This document shows positions 35,332-46,760 of a DNA stretch of 64,000 bases, piece after piece. How positions within the stretch are numbered: position 1 is the first letter of the stretch; the number at the start of each line of letters is the position of its first letter. The notes under the pieces were generated by a model. The model was not told the DNA's origin. It searched no databases and saw only the letters and a program-made list of their open reading frames with translations. The stretch is from Adiantum capillus-veneris (taxonomy: Eukaryota; Streptophyta; Polypodiopsida; Polypodiales; Pteridaceae): NCBI GenBank assembly GCA_014529385.2, contig CM043970.1, forward strand, positions 64,302,496-64,366,495, read 5' to 3'. Both the position numbers and the translations under genes were made by a program.

Positions 35332-36459
35332 CCCTAGTTAGGTCACCTAATAGGACATAGAAGTGTCTACCAAGGTTTTGAAAATAAATCAAATACACTT
35401 ATAACTCTTGAATCTATGGTCATGAGGAGCTCTTAAAGCCAAAGGAGTGCTCAATTTGACTAAAAACAACATATTTGCTAGGTGAATCCCATTTTACACA
35501 TCTTAACAACAAGATTTGTTTTCTCATAAACATCAATAAGTTCTTGTACAAAGTATATGGTTGTTGTAGGCCCAAAAATTATTCTTTTGAACATAGAGTT
35601 AAGCACAAAATAGGTGAATTCTTTGCACCAATGTTTCTATGCAAACACCTATCATCACCACTATAAATGCTTCGAATTTACAATAGTTATTTGCATTTAT
35701 GTTAACCTTAACAAGCATCAAAACATGTCTCCCTAACACAATTTGGAGCACACCTATAAAGTAGAAAAAGTTGCAATAATGAAAATATTGGCTTCCACGA
35801 TGTGGCCTTTCATGTAACATATAAACCTATTAAGTTGGAACCAAATTGGAGTTGTACGCTTATATTTGGACCTATGTTTAAAATGTACCATGTTTGTTGA
35901 GTGAAATTTAGAAATTTGAAGACAACATAGTATTAACTCAAAATGAGTCCGATGCTAGTAAAATGGAGAATCACTCATGCCTTTATGTTGTTTGCTATTA
36001 AGGGTGTATTAGGTGCTCTAAAACTTAAAAAAGAGGATTTACATAGTGATCACTCCATAAAAACACTCAAAAGTTCCTTTGGATTACAAAAACACTACCA
36101 AAATTTGAATTTCACTATCAAATCAACACATAGAATTTTCCATAAATAGGCCATAGCTTCCAATACATAAGCTTTCTATTTGTTAGAATCATAAAACAAC
36201 CCTTAGATTTATGTGTGCACTTAAGATGTCATTAACCTATGTTCTAGGGTGATCTAGTGCCATTTCATGGAAATTGGTCAAAACTGACACATGTTTTGTA
36301 ACTCAAGTCGGGTTTAAAAATGGAATTCAAGCTCGACTCTAAAGGTGGAATTAGTAGCTCACAAAAATTTCAAGTTTCTTCAATGTCAAAAAATAGCTTT
36401 GTGGATATAAGACATTTTAGAACCTCCTAGGCATCTCAAGAAATAATTCTAGAAAGTTG
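35332..36459. mobile_element. TTAA-type DNA element, copy 2, left part
   Basis: TTAA at 35328-35331 is followed by cCCTAGTTAGG and the subterminal ggacatagaagtgtc box. The first ~100 bases and the last ~130 bases before 36460 align in order with copy 1 at 2681-3910. The right terminal part is not seen before the next element starts. It may have been split by copy 3. Confidence 0.6.
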
Positions 36460-36463
36460 TTAA

Positions 36464-37240
36464 CACTAGACTGGTAACGGGACACTTTTATGCCATTGGA
36501 CACTTTTATGTCCTATTAAGTGACCATTTTTTTGAATTATTTGAAGAGTTTGAAAATGAATTTAAAGGTGATATATATCCACAAAGTTTCCTTTTGAGTT
36601 GAAAAAATCTTGACATTTTTTTGGAATATTGATCTCACCATTTACCTTATCTTGCACAACATTTTTGAACCTAAATGAATGAAAAAATAGGTCCTCTTTT
36701 TGGTTTTTTTTTGTAAAGTTTTGCAACTATACCACTCTAAAATTCATGTTTATGAGGTTTAGCTTGCTAGTGCATTAGCCTAGGTAGTTCTCAACATGCT
36801 CTAATGCTTCTAGAAAGAAATAAGTGTTCAAGTTGAAAGTTATGACCAAATTACAAGAATTTCGTGATCCTATTTTTTTACCAAAGTTAGCACTTTTATA
36901 ATTATTTTGGTGGCTTTCTTGATATCAAAATAAAATTTTGATTGTGTAAGTGGCATGTGTAACATAAAGCTAATCTTCATTGAGGTTTGGGGCACCTAAT
37001 ACCCTATATAGCATAGTATATGATAATGGTTTAGTTTTTCAATTGTAGAAGAATACAAGACATTCTACTATAGCAAGTATAGCTTTCTCAATATTGCTAG
37101 TTTCTTACGCCAATTGTGTGTATTTTGTAGATAGTAACCATATCTAATCATAACTGCAAATTTGCCTAGATATTGAGTAGTTTTTATGGGATTCTAGAGG
37201 TCATAATGCTAAACCCAATTTTTTCATGTTCATTAGGGAA
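36464..37240. mobile_element. TTAA-type DNA element, copy 3, opposite orientation
   Basis: TTAA at 36460-36463 is followed by CACTAGACTGGTAACGGGAC and two subterminal ggacacttttatg-type boxes. The sequence then follows copy 1 read backwards (4020 down to about 3240) until similarity fades near 37230. No far terminal repeat was found, so it is truncated or its end has diverged. No transposase frame is present. Confidence 0.65.
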
Positions 37241-38949
37241 AATTTGGGCTCTCAAAGGGGCCCTATAAGGAGGTTTGACTTTGCCTCTCTTGTCCAAAGT
37301 AGGCAACCCGGTGAAGTACATAAAGGATTTGTCAAAACCCTATCAACCAACATATCATTGGAAAGATCTTAGAAACCAACATAACACTTCCTCTCGTACC
37401 CTTCTTCTCTATACTTTTCACTACTTATTTTTATGTATATCTCAGTACAAAGAGAGGCCCACCTTTTATAGATTTTTAGAGGGATTAGAGTTTGCATGAT
37501 CACTTTTAATTACACATAGTAAAGCTTCTTTTAGGAGTATCTGACGTAGGTGAAGAGATAGGTGGTGGGGCTAGATTTGAGGTTAGCAAGTTAGAATTCT
37601 AGTTAGTATTTTTTTACATAATAGAAATAGGAATGTACAATGGTAGGGTGTGTAAAATGACAAATTAACAAGAAATTGGATAGGATTACACTCTCTATTG
37701 TCCATCGGTATGGAGGAGATGAAGATTGACCACCCTCATCTTTTACATCCGGTGCTTGGAATCCAATTGAATTGGTTGATTCCCCGCTAATTGCATCCTT
37801 TTGTCTGCTTTATCATAGGCGGAATAAATTAGAAGATTTTGGAGCATTGGAGATGTGTGCATGAGAAGGCGAAAAGAAAAAAAAGATGACTAATGGTAGA
37901 GAGTTGCAAAATATGAAGATACATACAATGACAGCCATGGCTAATTTTAATTATCTTCTCCATGCTAGATTTTTTCCATGCTACTAATGGTGGTGTGTAT
38001 GTGTGTGTGTAATGAGAGTATGTAAGGATAAAAGAAAAATGTATAAAAAAAGAATTGGTTGTTTGGAAGTGTAAAAATGCATTTTAAGGCCCTAAGGAGG
38101 TCCAAATAAGCCCCCAAGGTCATGGTCATTGGTCCTTGGATTTCTTTTTTATGTGTAAGAGGTGTGTGAGAGAGAAAAATGGCTCAAAATTGAGGAGAGA
38201 GAGTGAAATTTGAGCTAGGGTTTTGTAGAAAGTGTAGAAGCTACACACATGTCATGGAGTTTCCCTATCACTTGCCTCTGCAAGTCTTTGGGAACTCTAG
38301 CTAACCTTTCAAGAATTAAACCTTTACTGCACACACTTGCCTTGTTAGCCAAACTGATTCCTTCTTTTAAAAAAAAAACTTTTTTTAAAACTGAAAAGCA
38401 CACACATTATTTTGCAAGGCTGAGATTTCTTTTACAATAGAATGAAAACATGTACATCAAACGAAGTGTGATAGTCAATAAGAGGCAAAATAACAGGTTG
38501 TGGAGATGCATGCATTTTTGCGACCTTTTGTGCACCAAACAAGAACACCATGCGCTGTTGAAAATGGATCTTTCTACTAATTGTGACGTTGAACCTAATA
38601 TGAGATGCAAAATGAAATGGGAAGAAATCTATTCTCAACCTACCGTCCATAGTACACACATGCACCACATAACCTAATCCCTAAAGTACATAAAGATGTA
38701 CACATCCAAATTAAGGTCATACCTAATGAGAGGTAGAACGGAAGGATTTATCAATGCATTTATTTTTCCTAATCTACGAAGACCAAAAATTCTACAAATG
38801 ACACGTTGTAATTGCAATTTTGTACTTACAATGACATGGATAGTTTGTCTTGCAAGTGGAATGGCACGATCATACAAATGTTTATGATTCATGCAACAAT
38901 CTCAATCATGCTAGAAATTAAACACTCAAACTACATGAACCTTTAGCAC
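37241..38949. other. No gene supported
   Basis: Short open frames are scattered on both strands. Two minus-strand stretches (about 38430-38560 and 38680-38830) give weakly similar translations, suggesting an old duplicated segment. No family can be named. Confidence 0.35.
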
Positions 38950-39175
38950 TCACACAAAATAATTTTGAACCTTAGTATTCAAGTCTCTTTTACATATCCT
39001 CTTGAGAAAAGTCCTCCCAAAGCTATTTTCCCACAAGGAGATATTACCAACCTTATTTCGTCCTGTGTTCGTTCGTTGTAGCAACAATGGTTGTCGTGGC
39101 GGGTCATTCATATTCATCACTAAATAGTTTAGGTTTGGTCTCCCTAGCTCTCCTCTTGGATAAGGGAAATTGTAC
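38950..39175 (-). pseudogene. Gypsy-type gag fragment, 3' part
   Basis: On the minus strand the translation continues the zinc-knuckle region that ends at 43448 (G-M-Y-N-F-P-Y-P-R and then a Gln/Pro/Arg-rich segment). Removing the copia element and one ATTCC copy joins the two sides in the same frame. This is the rest of the host gag into which the copia element inserted. Confidence 0.5.
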
Positions 39176-39180
39176 ATTCC

Positions 39181-39372
39181 TGAAGGAGTACAAGCGGAAG
39201 TACGACGCGAGAGAGAGTGCGAGAAGAAGATCACGACGATATGGTGAACTCGCTCTACTGTAATGTGTAGAGCATAGTGAGTTCTTATTAGGTTTTTACA
39301 AAAGAATATGTGTACATACCTGGCGGCCCGCCCACTTACCTGGGCGACCACATTGGGCTTTATACCCCAACA
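39181..39372 (-). repeat. Copia 3' LTR
   Basis: 192 bp, reading TGTTGGGG to GTACTCCTTCA on the minus strand. It pairs with 43252-43443. Confidence 0.97.
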
Positions 39373-39384
39373 ACCTCCCACTTA
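39373..39384 (-). promoter_or_regulatory. Copia polypurine tract
   Basis: Minus strand AAGTGGGAGGT directly precedes the 3' LTR. This is the expected plus-strand primer position. Confidence 0.85.
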
Positions 39385-39461
39385 AAGTCCAATGTGGTAC
39401 TTTAAGTGTGAGAGAAGCTACTATACAAGATAATATACAAGAGATGTAGAGAAGTGATGTA

Positions 39462-41135
39462 CTACCCTACACCTAACTGCTTGTGAAAATGCGCAAAGCT
39501 CTCTGAGGGAAGTCCTTTTGTAAGTAGATCAACAGGATTTTCTGTGGTGTGAACTTTGACAAGCTGAAGTTGCTTATCCTCGAGCATTTCCCTGATGAAA
39601 TGATACTTCACATCCACATGCTTTGTCTTTGAGTGATAAACTGGATTGCGAGCCAATTGTATAGCACTTTGACTATCACAATATAACACATGCATCTCTT
39701 CTTTGATTCCCAAATCTGTTACTAGTCGATTAAGCCAAATTGATTCTTTGCATGCCTCTGATGCTGCAACATATTCAGCCTCTGTAGTAGACTGAGTAAC
39801 ACAATCTTGTAATCTAGAACGCCATGATACTGCTCCACCAGCCAATGTAAAGACATACCCTGACGTAGACCCTCGGTTGTCTAAGTCACCTGCATAATCT
39901 GAGTCTGTAAAACCCTTTACACTTAGCTCCTGACTCCCATAGCATATACGCATACTCTTTGTAGCTTTCAGGTATCTCAATATTCCTTTCACTGCCTCCC
40001 AATGTTTCTTGCCTGGGTTTGACATGTATCGACTTACTACTCCCATTGCAAATGCAATGTCTGGGCGAGTAGAAATCATTGCATACATCAAACTACCCAC
40101 TGCAGACGCATATGGAATCTTATCCATTTCAGCCTGTTCTTCCTCATACACATGACAATCTTGTTTGCTGAGTTTCACATATGGTGGCAATGGAACACTC
40201 AATGCCTTTCCCTTCTCCATATTGAAACGTTGCAAAACCTTGTCAATATACTCTGTTTGAAATAACCAAATCAACTTCTTTGATCTGTCTCTCTCAATGC
40301 GCATACCAAGTATATGACTTGCCTCACCCATGTCTTTCATGTCAAACGATTTTGCCATCTTTGACTTCAAAGCTGAAATTTCTTCCAAGTGCTTGCCAGC
40401 AATCAACATGTCATCCACATACAAAATAAGGATCAGCCAACTGCCATCCTTAGCCTTCTTTGTATATAGACAGTGATCGAACTCACTACGTTTGTAGCCT
40501 TGAGAAAGCATAAACTTGTGGAATTTATGGTACCATGCCCTCGATGATTGTTTTAAGCCATAAAGACTCTTTAACAACTGGCATACCCAATCTTCCTTGC
40601 CTTTCTCAACAAACCCTTCTGGTTGCTGCATGTAAATTTCCACATCTAAATCACCATGCAAGAACGCTGTCTTGACATCCATTTGGTGCAACACCAAATC
40701 TAATATGGCAACCAATGCAAGAAAGCATCTCAATGTAGTCATCTTGACCACCGGAGAGAAGACTTCATCAAAGTCAATGCCTTGTTCTTGCTTAAAGCCC
40801 TTGGCAACAAGACTTGCTTTGTGCTTTGGCTGACTATCATGAGCGGTGATCTTATACCTGTAAACCCATTTACAAGGTAGAGCCTTTTTGCCCTGTGGTA
40901 ATTTAACTAGCTTCCATGTCTTGTTTTTATGCAGAGCTGTCATCTCTGACTGCATGGCCAATTGCCAATTCCCAGAGTCCTTCATTTGCACTGCTTCCTT
41001 GTAACATGAAGGCTCATTGCAATCAGTCAGCATGACATAGTTCATAGATGGAACAAACCTATCAGGAGGTCGCATGACACGTCCAGATCTATGCACAATA
41101 GGTGGCTCAGGCTCAGCCACAACCTGTGGTTCCAC
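39462..41135 (-). CDS. Copia reverse transcriptase-RNase H
   Basis: An intact frame of 557 residues. It opens with the G-R-V-M-R-P-P-D linker that follows integrase in copia elements. RT motifs are D-V-K-T-A-F-L-H-G (153-161) and the catalytic Y-V-D-D (239-242). RNase H shows D-S-D-Y-A-G-D (411-417), T-E-A-E-Y-V-A (451-457) and C-D-S-Q-S-A (486-491). The position 41135 is a GTG, not an ATG. The frame is open upstream to about 41276, so there is no clear own start. It would copy element RNA to DNA. It overlaps the gag end by about 15 bases in a different frame. The protease and integrase that normally precede it are absent. Confidence 0.93.
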   Translation of the reverse strand: MEPQVVAEPEPPIVHRSGRVMRPPDRFVPSMNYVMLTDCNEPSCYKEAVQMKDSGNWQLAMQSEMTALHKNKTWKLVKLPQGKKALPCKWVYRYKITAHDSQPKHKASLVAKGFKQEQGIDFDEVFSPVVKMTTLRCFLALVAILDLVLHQMDVKTAFLHGDLDVEIYMQQPEGFVEKGKEDWVCQLLKSLYGLKQSSRAWYHKFHKFMLSQGYKRSEFDHCLYTKKAKDGSWLILILYVDDMLIAGKHLEEISALKSKMAKSFDMKDMGEASHILGMRIERDRSKKLIWLFQTEYIDKVLQRFNMEKGKALSVPLPPYVKLSKQDCHVYEEEQAEMDKIPYASAVGSLMYAMISTRPDIAFAMGVVSRYMSNPGKKHWEAVKGILRYLKATKSMRICYGSQELSVKGFTDSDYAGDLDNRGSTSGYVFTLAGGAVSWRSRLQDCVTQSTTEAEYVAASEACKESIWLNRLVTDLGIKEEMHVLYCDSQSAIQLARNPVYHSKTKHVDVKYHFIREMLEDKQLQLVKVHTTENPVDLLTKGLPSESFAHFHKQLGVG

Positions 41136-41259
41136 TCTATCCTGTCCTTGCTCCTCTTGAGCCCTGACATTTTGTCTTGCACGTGCAGGTCCATCTTCTT
41201 GGAAGACAACTCTTCTAATCTCCTCAACCCTCTCTGGTTTAGAATGATATTTGGATTCA

Positions 41260-42141
41260 TTAAATGTCTCCTGACACTAGACTATCATCCTCTGCAACAG
41301 TGTTTCTCACATTTATTTCTTGAATCTTCACTGAGGACTTGTTCTTCTCACCATGGTCTTCAGCTTTCTCTTTGCCTTTTTCTGCTTTCCATTCTCTGCA
41401 GTCTCTTTTCATGTGACCCTTCTTGCCACAATGGTAGCATTCTATGTCACTCTTGCCTTTAGCACTGCGGGACTTGCTACGAGACTGATTCCTCTTTCCA
41501 CCTTTGTACTTTTCTTTGGTCCTTCCCCTGACAACTAAGGCTGTTCCTTTGCCTTTGTCCATTGTCTTTCTATTGGTTTCTTCAGTAAGCAGACTTCCTT
41601 CTACACTTGCTATGTTCAAACCATCTGGAGGTGCAGAATTACTCAAAGCTGTGCGAAAAGTGTCCCAACTTTCCGACAATGTGATCAACAGGAACATAGC
41701 TCTAACAGGTTCATCAAACTTGACACCTTGAGCTGACAACTGACTATAGATTGTGTTGAATTCATTCACATGATTGGACATAGGTGTCCCTTCTTTCATC
41801 TTCAAGTCAACAAGCTTCTTAAGCCAGTATACCTGTGAAGCTGCACTCTGCTTCTCATAAAGATCACTCATCTTTAACCATGCTTGATAAGCCGACATCT
41901 CGTCTGCTACATTGAAGTAAACGCTTTCTGCCAAAGTCAGCATAATGGTAGAAAGTGCCAATTCATCCATTTCGCTCCATTCATCTTCGTCCATATCTTC
42001 TCGTTTTATCCCCTTGAGCTTTATAGGTTTTATCTGCTTCTTTTGTACCAACACGTGCCAAATCTGCTTCTTCCACAATGGGAAATTGGTTCCATCTAGC
42101 TTCTTGATATTGTAAAGAGTAGTGTCCTGTGATCCAGCCAT
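41260..42141 (-). CDS. Copia Gag with CCHC zinc knuckle
   Basis: 293 residues from a good ATG. The N-terminal two thirds match the copia gag pattern (L-D-G-T-N-F-P-L-W-K near 15-24; W-L-K-K-L near 106-110). A Lys/Arg-rich stretch and one zinc knuckle follow (C235-x2-C238-x4-H243-x4-C248). Gag packages the element RNA into virus-like particles in the cytoplasm. It ends at TAA just before the pol frame. In many copia elements gag and pol are one frame, so the stop probably reflects the deletion joint. Confidence 0.93.
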   Translation of the reverse strand: MAGSQDTTLYNIKKLDGTNFPLWKKQIWHVLVQKKQIKPIKLKGIKREDMDEDEWSEMDELALSTIMLTLAESVYFNVADEMSAYQAWLKMSDLYEKQSAASQVYWLKKLVDLKMKEGTPMSNHVNEFNTIYSQLSAQGVKFDEPVRAMFLLITLSESWDTFRTALSNSAPPDGLNIASVEGSLLTEETNRKTMDKGKGTALVVRGRTKEKYKGGKRNQSRSKSRSAKGKSDIECYHCGKKGHMKRDCREWKAEKGKEKAEDHGEKNKSSVKIQEINVRNTVAEDDSLVSGDI

Positions 42142-42144
42142 AGC

Positions 42145-43235
42145 TATGCTTCACAATAGTTTACTTTTCTGGGAAAAATTCGGCAGAGTTTCCCCTGTAA
42201 ACTGACCTCTGAACCAATATCAACCTGTCAAATGAACCAAGAAAGCTTCAGATTCTGCAAAAATTTTGGCAGAGTCTCCTTTGTAAAATGGCTCTGGTGT
42301 ACTAAAAACAGACTAAAAAAACAGCTCAAAAAAACACTGTCTCTCTGACACTGTAAGCTGCGGGTAAACCTGTCCTGCACTTGTACTGTCTCTCACTGTC
42401 CTATCACTGTCCTGTCACTGTCCTATAAGCATAGACTGCGACAATGCCTCAACGGCAGTAAAGCAAAGATGCAATCCCAACTGTCTAACTCACAATCAAT
42501 ACATCCTAGCTGCCTATCTAAGGGTGCTCGAGGGATCGCTCCAAGACCTGTATCACCGAAAGGATCTCAACATTCGAGAATCCCCCAGCTCAATAAAACC
42601 TCACTCCACCCTCAACAAAGGCTACAGTAAATCTGACAGTACATAGACTTTCCACAAAGTCATACATCCACAAATTTCCCACTGTATGCTGTAACCGCTG
42701 CGGCGGTTGTTTGCTGCGTGACTCATAGCCAGCAAACCCTCAACATACATACATCATCTCTGACAATACATCCCATGTGGAAGTACCTGCAATGTCAGGA
42801 TGAAATCTGGAATATCAAGCAGCAAACACAAGCTACCTGATGAACTAGTGGATGTCGCCTATCGTCTATGTGTAGATGCGCCCGTGTCGTATGTGACACG
42901 CCTCCAAGAACTGTGAGCCGTCCTTCGATGTGTAGACAGCCACAAATCAACACTCTAGGAGTGTCGATATCCTCAGCAACTGCAGTCGTAGGCTGAAAAC
43001 CCCAAATTTGCAGAGTCGGATCTGCACCCGCAGAGACCACGTAGTCAAAAATGGCCTGCGCAGACCTTTGTTGAAGGCGAACGGTGGCCGAGATGACCTC
43101 AGAATGAAATTCTGACAACACCTAGCCCTTTGGGCCTTCCCACGAGATTTGGGGCCGTGTCTTCGCCTGTCGAATTTCACTCCAATCTGAGTTGGTGACT
43201 CTAGCCTGTTGCAGTGCTGCGCTGAGCCTCGATCT
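42145..43235 (-). other. Copia 5' leader
   Basis: About 1.1 kb between the primer-binding site and the gag ATG. It has no long open frame supported by homology. It likely carries RNA packaging and translation signals. Confidence 0.6.
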
Positions 43236-43249
43236 GAGCTCTGATACCA
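43236..43249 (-). promoter_or_regulatory. Primer-binding site (initiator tRNA-Met)
   Basis: Minus strand TGGTATCAGAGCTC, two bases inside the 5' LTR. It is the common plant copia site complementary to the 3' end of initiator methionine tRNA. Confidence 0.92.
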
Positions 43250-43251
43250 GT

Positions 43252-43443
43252 TGAAGGAGTACGAGCGAAAGTGCGACGCGAGAGAGAGTGCGAGAAGAAG
43301 AGCACGACGATATGGTGAACTCGCTCTAGTGTAATGTGTAGAGCATAGCGAGTTCTTATTAGGTTTTTACAAAAGAATATGTGTACATACCTGGCGGCCC
43401 GCCCACTTACCTGGGCGACCACATTGGGCTTTATACCCCAACA
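43252..43443 (-). repeat. Copia 5' LTR
   Basis: 192 bp. Differences from the 3' LTR are scattered single substitutions. Confidence 0.97.
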
Positions 43444-43448
43444 ATTCC

Positions 43449-44330
43449 ATCACCTCTTTCTCCACAATTCCAGCACTCCAACACCGGCCTAGGTCTAAGC
43501 TCTTGCTCCATTGGGCATTGATGTGGCCCTCTTGGTCCTACACCTTGTGAAAAATGAATGGACAAATTGTTAATTGACCCGTTGAGCCTCTTGATTACCT
43601 CTAGCATGACTTCTGGGACTTCATGATGGTTGGACCTTTGTCCGGTCTCCCTTGTTGGGCATTACTACGATAATCTTGCAAACACTTCATTTTACGAAAC
43701 TTTTGGATAGCTCTTTGCTCAGCTTCACTACAGTTTTTCGACTCGCCTACCATCACCTTAGTTTTTAAAGTTGGAAGTAGTCCAGCAATAAAACTCTGTT
43801 TTTTCAAAAACTCAGCCCCATCCTCAGGGTCAGGAAGACTTCTTAACCAAAGAATCCATAGGTGTAAAAATTCTTTTCTTATATGTATGATAATTATATG
43901 CGTGATAATTATCAAATGACTTTTGTTTCAAAATGACAATTTCTTGCTATAGTTTTGGGTGCTTGTGGGATGAAAGTAGTGGTCCCAAAACCTTCGTACA
44001 ACTTGTTGAAAGTTTCCTCTAACTTCCTCAGGTAGGGATTGAAACCAAATGCATGCATCTCTTCTAAGGACTACTTCAAACATACCCAACCTTTCTTGGT
44101 TTGTCATGATTAATATGCAATGCCATGTAAAAGTTTTCAAGAAATAATTCAGCATCCTCACCAGGCTCTCCAAAGAAAAGAGGGTACCCTGACATTTGTC
44201 ATTGACCCTCCATTTGCAAAAAAATTGATTATAACATGGATTAAAAAACAAGAGATTCACAAACAATCACTAGAAAATGGTGAAGTAAAGAAAAACCACC
44301 CTAGATCCTCGTCCTCCGGCTAACCAAGCT
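43449..44330 (-). pseudogene. Ty3/gypsy-type gag, 5' part, broken
   Basis: Minus-strand pieces in shifted frames resemble a retrotransposon Gag domain: an A-C-I-W-F-Q-S-L-P-E-E-V-R segment near 44030, then F-L-K-K-Q-S-F-I-A-G-L near 43810. A zinc-knuckle remnant (C-W-N-C-G-E-R-G-D) lies next to the copia insertion near 43470. The His and last Cys of the knuckle are changed. Stops and frameshifts show decay. The remainder is at 38950-39175. Confidence 0.6.
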
Positions 44331-45436
44331 TAAATGAGGTAACGAGATGTTTGGTCAAAATAGAAGGGAACTCTATTGATTACCTTCAAAAAGGGTTGGA
44401 ATTCCTCAAAACTTAAGCGATCAATGAAAAGTTCTAGCACTTTTTTTTCTTGGTCCCAACTGGTGACAACATCCCAAATGATAAACTTCACTCTCTTAAC
44501 AAACCCCAAAGTACAAACAAGTTGTATAAAAGAGAAATCTTCGTGTTCGATGAAGGCAATGATCGAGGTAGTAGCAATTGATTAGCAACTCGTTGTCTTA
44601 AATCTTTAGCCACTCTCAGTGTGGAAACCTTCTCAAAAAATGGTGAGAAATTAGTAGGTGAAGATGATCATAAGGAGCGTGAACAATTTACCATATAGCA
44701 AGTCCCATCACCTGTTGGAGAAGATAGAGGAGGAATAGAATCCAACAGCAGACGCAGAAGAGGAGTAGGGGCAACTCTTGCATGAATAGAGTTGAGATGC
44801 TTTTTAGCTTTAGTGAAATTTAAGTTAGTTGCTTTGTGAATAGTGTTTGGGAAAAATCATTTTTTCAAACATACAAAATTCATTCTTTTGAATTTGTGAA
44901 GAGGAAACTTAAGAAAATTAGGTTTATTTTTTGAGTTTTTATACTACTTTCTCTATTTTGGGGTGGAGTTTCTCCTTTTCCCCTTGCCCTCAACCGGCAT
45001 TTTTGAAATTAAGAATGGCACGATATTAAGCTGAGTCACATTTTCCCTGTACACTGTTTGTGAAAATATAAGCGTACTCAAAAGCGTTAGTAGACAAGGG
45101 CCCATACAAAAGCAAGCTTCAAACTTGGCATTGGACAATGGGCAATCCTCTCATCATCATGGACATGAAACAATTGCCTTTACTTTAAAATAAAAAAAGA
45201 ACTTACTAGCTATTACTGTCTTTTTTGTATGAATCTCATAACTTTGGCTCTGTTGTGGGCCATGTGGGAAACTCCAAAGAGGGATGGAGGCAAGTCTTCA
45301 TCATCATCATCGATCATCGATGCCCATCCCTCCCCTCACACGCACAGTCTCTCTCTCACACACTCTCTCTCATCCCACCTTTCTTTATCTCTCTTGTCAA
45401 ATAATAACAATTGGAAGCAAGAAGCATGAGCCTGCC
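44331..45436. other. No gene seen
   Basis: Sequence upstream (on the minus strand) of the gypsy gag remnant; it may be that element's leader. There are a few pyrimidine-rich tracts near 45340-45400. No coding region can be supported. Confidence 0.4.
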
Positions 45437-45684
45437 CATCACTTGTAGTTTCCAAGGCACACCAAAACATTGAAAGGAAGAGAGTAGAGTCTCAACAAAG
45501 ATATTCTAAAGATAACGAGGCCCCAAGGGTCGAAACTCCTCATCACATTCTGATATGTCTAAGGTTATTTAAATAAATAAATGTTTATTGACATTTATAA
45601 GGGAGCCGTATATGCTCATTGAAAATCTCTTACATGTTGGTAGGGAGAGGTGGATCATGGATAGGTGCAGGGGCAAGGGAGGAC
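45437..45684 (+). repeat. Direct repeat flanking ULP1 pseudogene, left copy
   Basis: Starts catcacttgtagtttcc and ends near gggagaggtggatcatgg. It shares most of its length with 48568-48768, with an extra ~40 bases inside. Confidence 0.85.
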
Positions 45685-45789
45685 TTCCTGAGACTAGACT
45701 GGGAGGAACAAATGGAGCATGTAGCAGAGTGCTGTAGTAGAAGGGACGAGTAAGAGGAAGTGGAGGCCAACTAAACATTCTGTAGACTA

Positions 45790-46760
45790 GTACGGCCGGC
45801 CGCCTTCGGCGGCCTCTCTCTCTCTTTATCGCATGTAACTAGGGTTTTTTTTTTTGGACTTTAGCCTTCAGATCGCAGATTGCGACACGTGTAAAGGGGA
45901 GCCCTTCCGCCATATTATGTTAGTAGATAGTAGCGACGAATGAGAAGGGGACAAGCACCAAAGGCGGATCATCATTTATACTTGGTGGAGAGCATTCCAT
46001 CGTTCATCGTAGGAGCCAATAGCAAGGCCTTCCACGTTGGAAACAATATGATGTCCATGTGCAATGTGAATCCTGGAATCAAGGTAAAAATTGGCAAGCA
46101 GTGCAAGAAGGATTGTCTGTTTCAAATTATCGTCTGCCTTCGCGCGCACAGAGATTCAACAGAGACGTCCCTGCGCTTGCAGTGATGAGGGGCCGGCTCG
46201 CCTCTATTTCTCTCTTTTTGCGGTGTGATCAGGGTTTGCTTGAGCGCAAGCGGCCTGATGAGGGTGTGAAGGGAAGAGCATAATCGAGGTTGCCAATAGG
46301 TGTTTCTGCCCCAACCTGTTTCGGCTCATGTGAAGAGGCCTCGAGCAGATTTTGGTATGTCTGGTGCCCCACACCCAATTTTTGTTCTCAGTACTCCTCT
46401 CAAATCGGTTTCCATGTAGACACCATAGCTCATGGGCTTTTTCCTGAGTAAATTATGCAACCCTTTGAGTATAGGAGAGTAACGGGTGCCACAGAGAGGG
46501 GTGTTGTTTCTGGAACAACCGTTTGATATTTTTTTTCATCTGTCAAATTGCCGAGGAAGCTAGTATTGAAGGTGACCAAGGTAGTTATATCCAAATTAGG
46601 TCTTTTTTGACCATGGCTTGTTAGGGGTACTGGTTGTTTTTTATTCAGATCAAACCCACTACCTGATATCTCAGAAGCCTTCTTTTATTGCACAGAGGAC
46701 ACAGAAAAAGTTTGAGTATAATCTCGAGCCTTGAAGGCAAGTGCATCATGTGAAACTTGT
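45790..46760 (+). other. Possible upstream exon region of ULP1 pseudogene
   Basis: GC-richer than its surroundings. A short perfect hairpin (gccgccttcggcggc) lies near 45799. Broken plus-strand frames include a basic K-R-P-R-A-D-F stretch near 46340 that would suit the nuclear N-terminus of a ULP1 protein. No exon borders can be fixed and homology is not clear by eye. Confidence 0.25.

Larger units (their letters stand above)
39181..43443 (-). mobile_element. Ty1/copia LTR retrotransposon lacking protease and integrase, 4263 bp
   Basis: Two 192-bp LTRs (39181-39372 and 43252-43443), each TG...CA when read on the minus strand, differ at about six sites (about 3%). The 5-bp repeat ATTCC flanks the element on both sides. 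A primer-binding site complementary to initiator tRNA-Met and a polypurine tract sit at the correct places. Gag and RT/RNase H are open, but protease and integrase are missing from the 125-base interval between them. The element therefore looks young and structurally complete at its ends, but can move only with integrase from elsewhere. It is inserted in an older gypsy gag. Confidence 0.96.

Noticed and set aside
38950-39381. 143-residue minus-strand protein
   Set aside because: It crosses the border between the copia LTR and the gypsy gag remnant, so it is chimeric by insertion.
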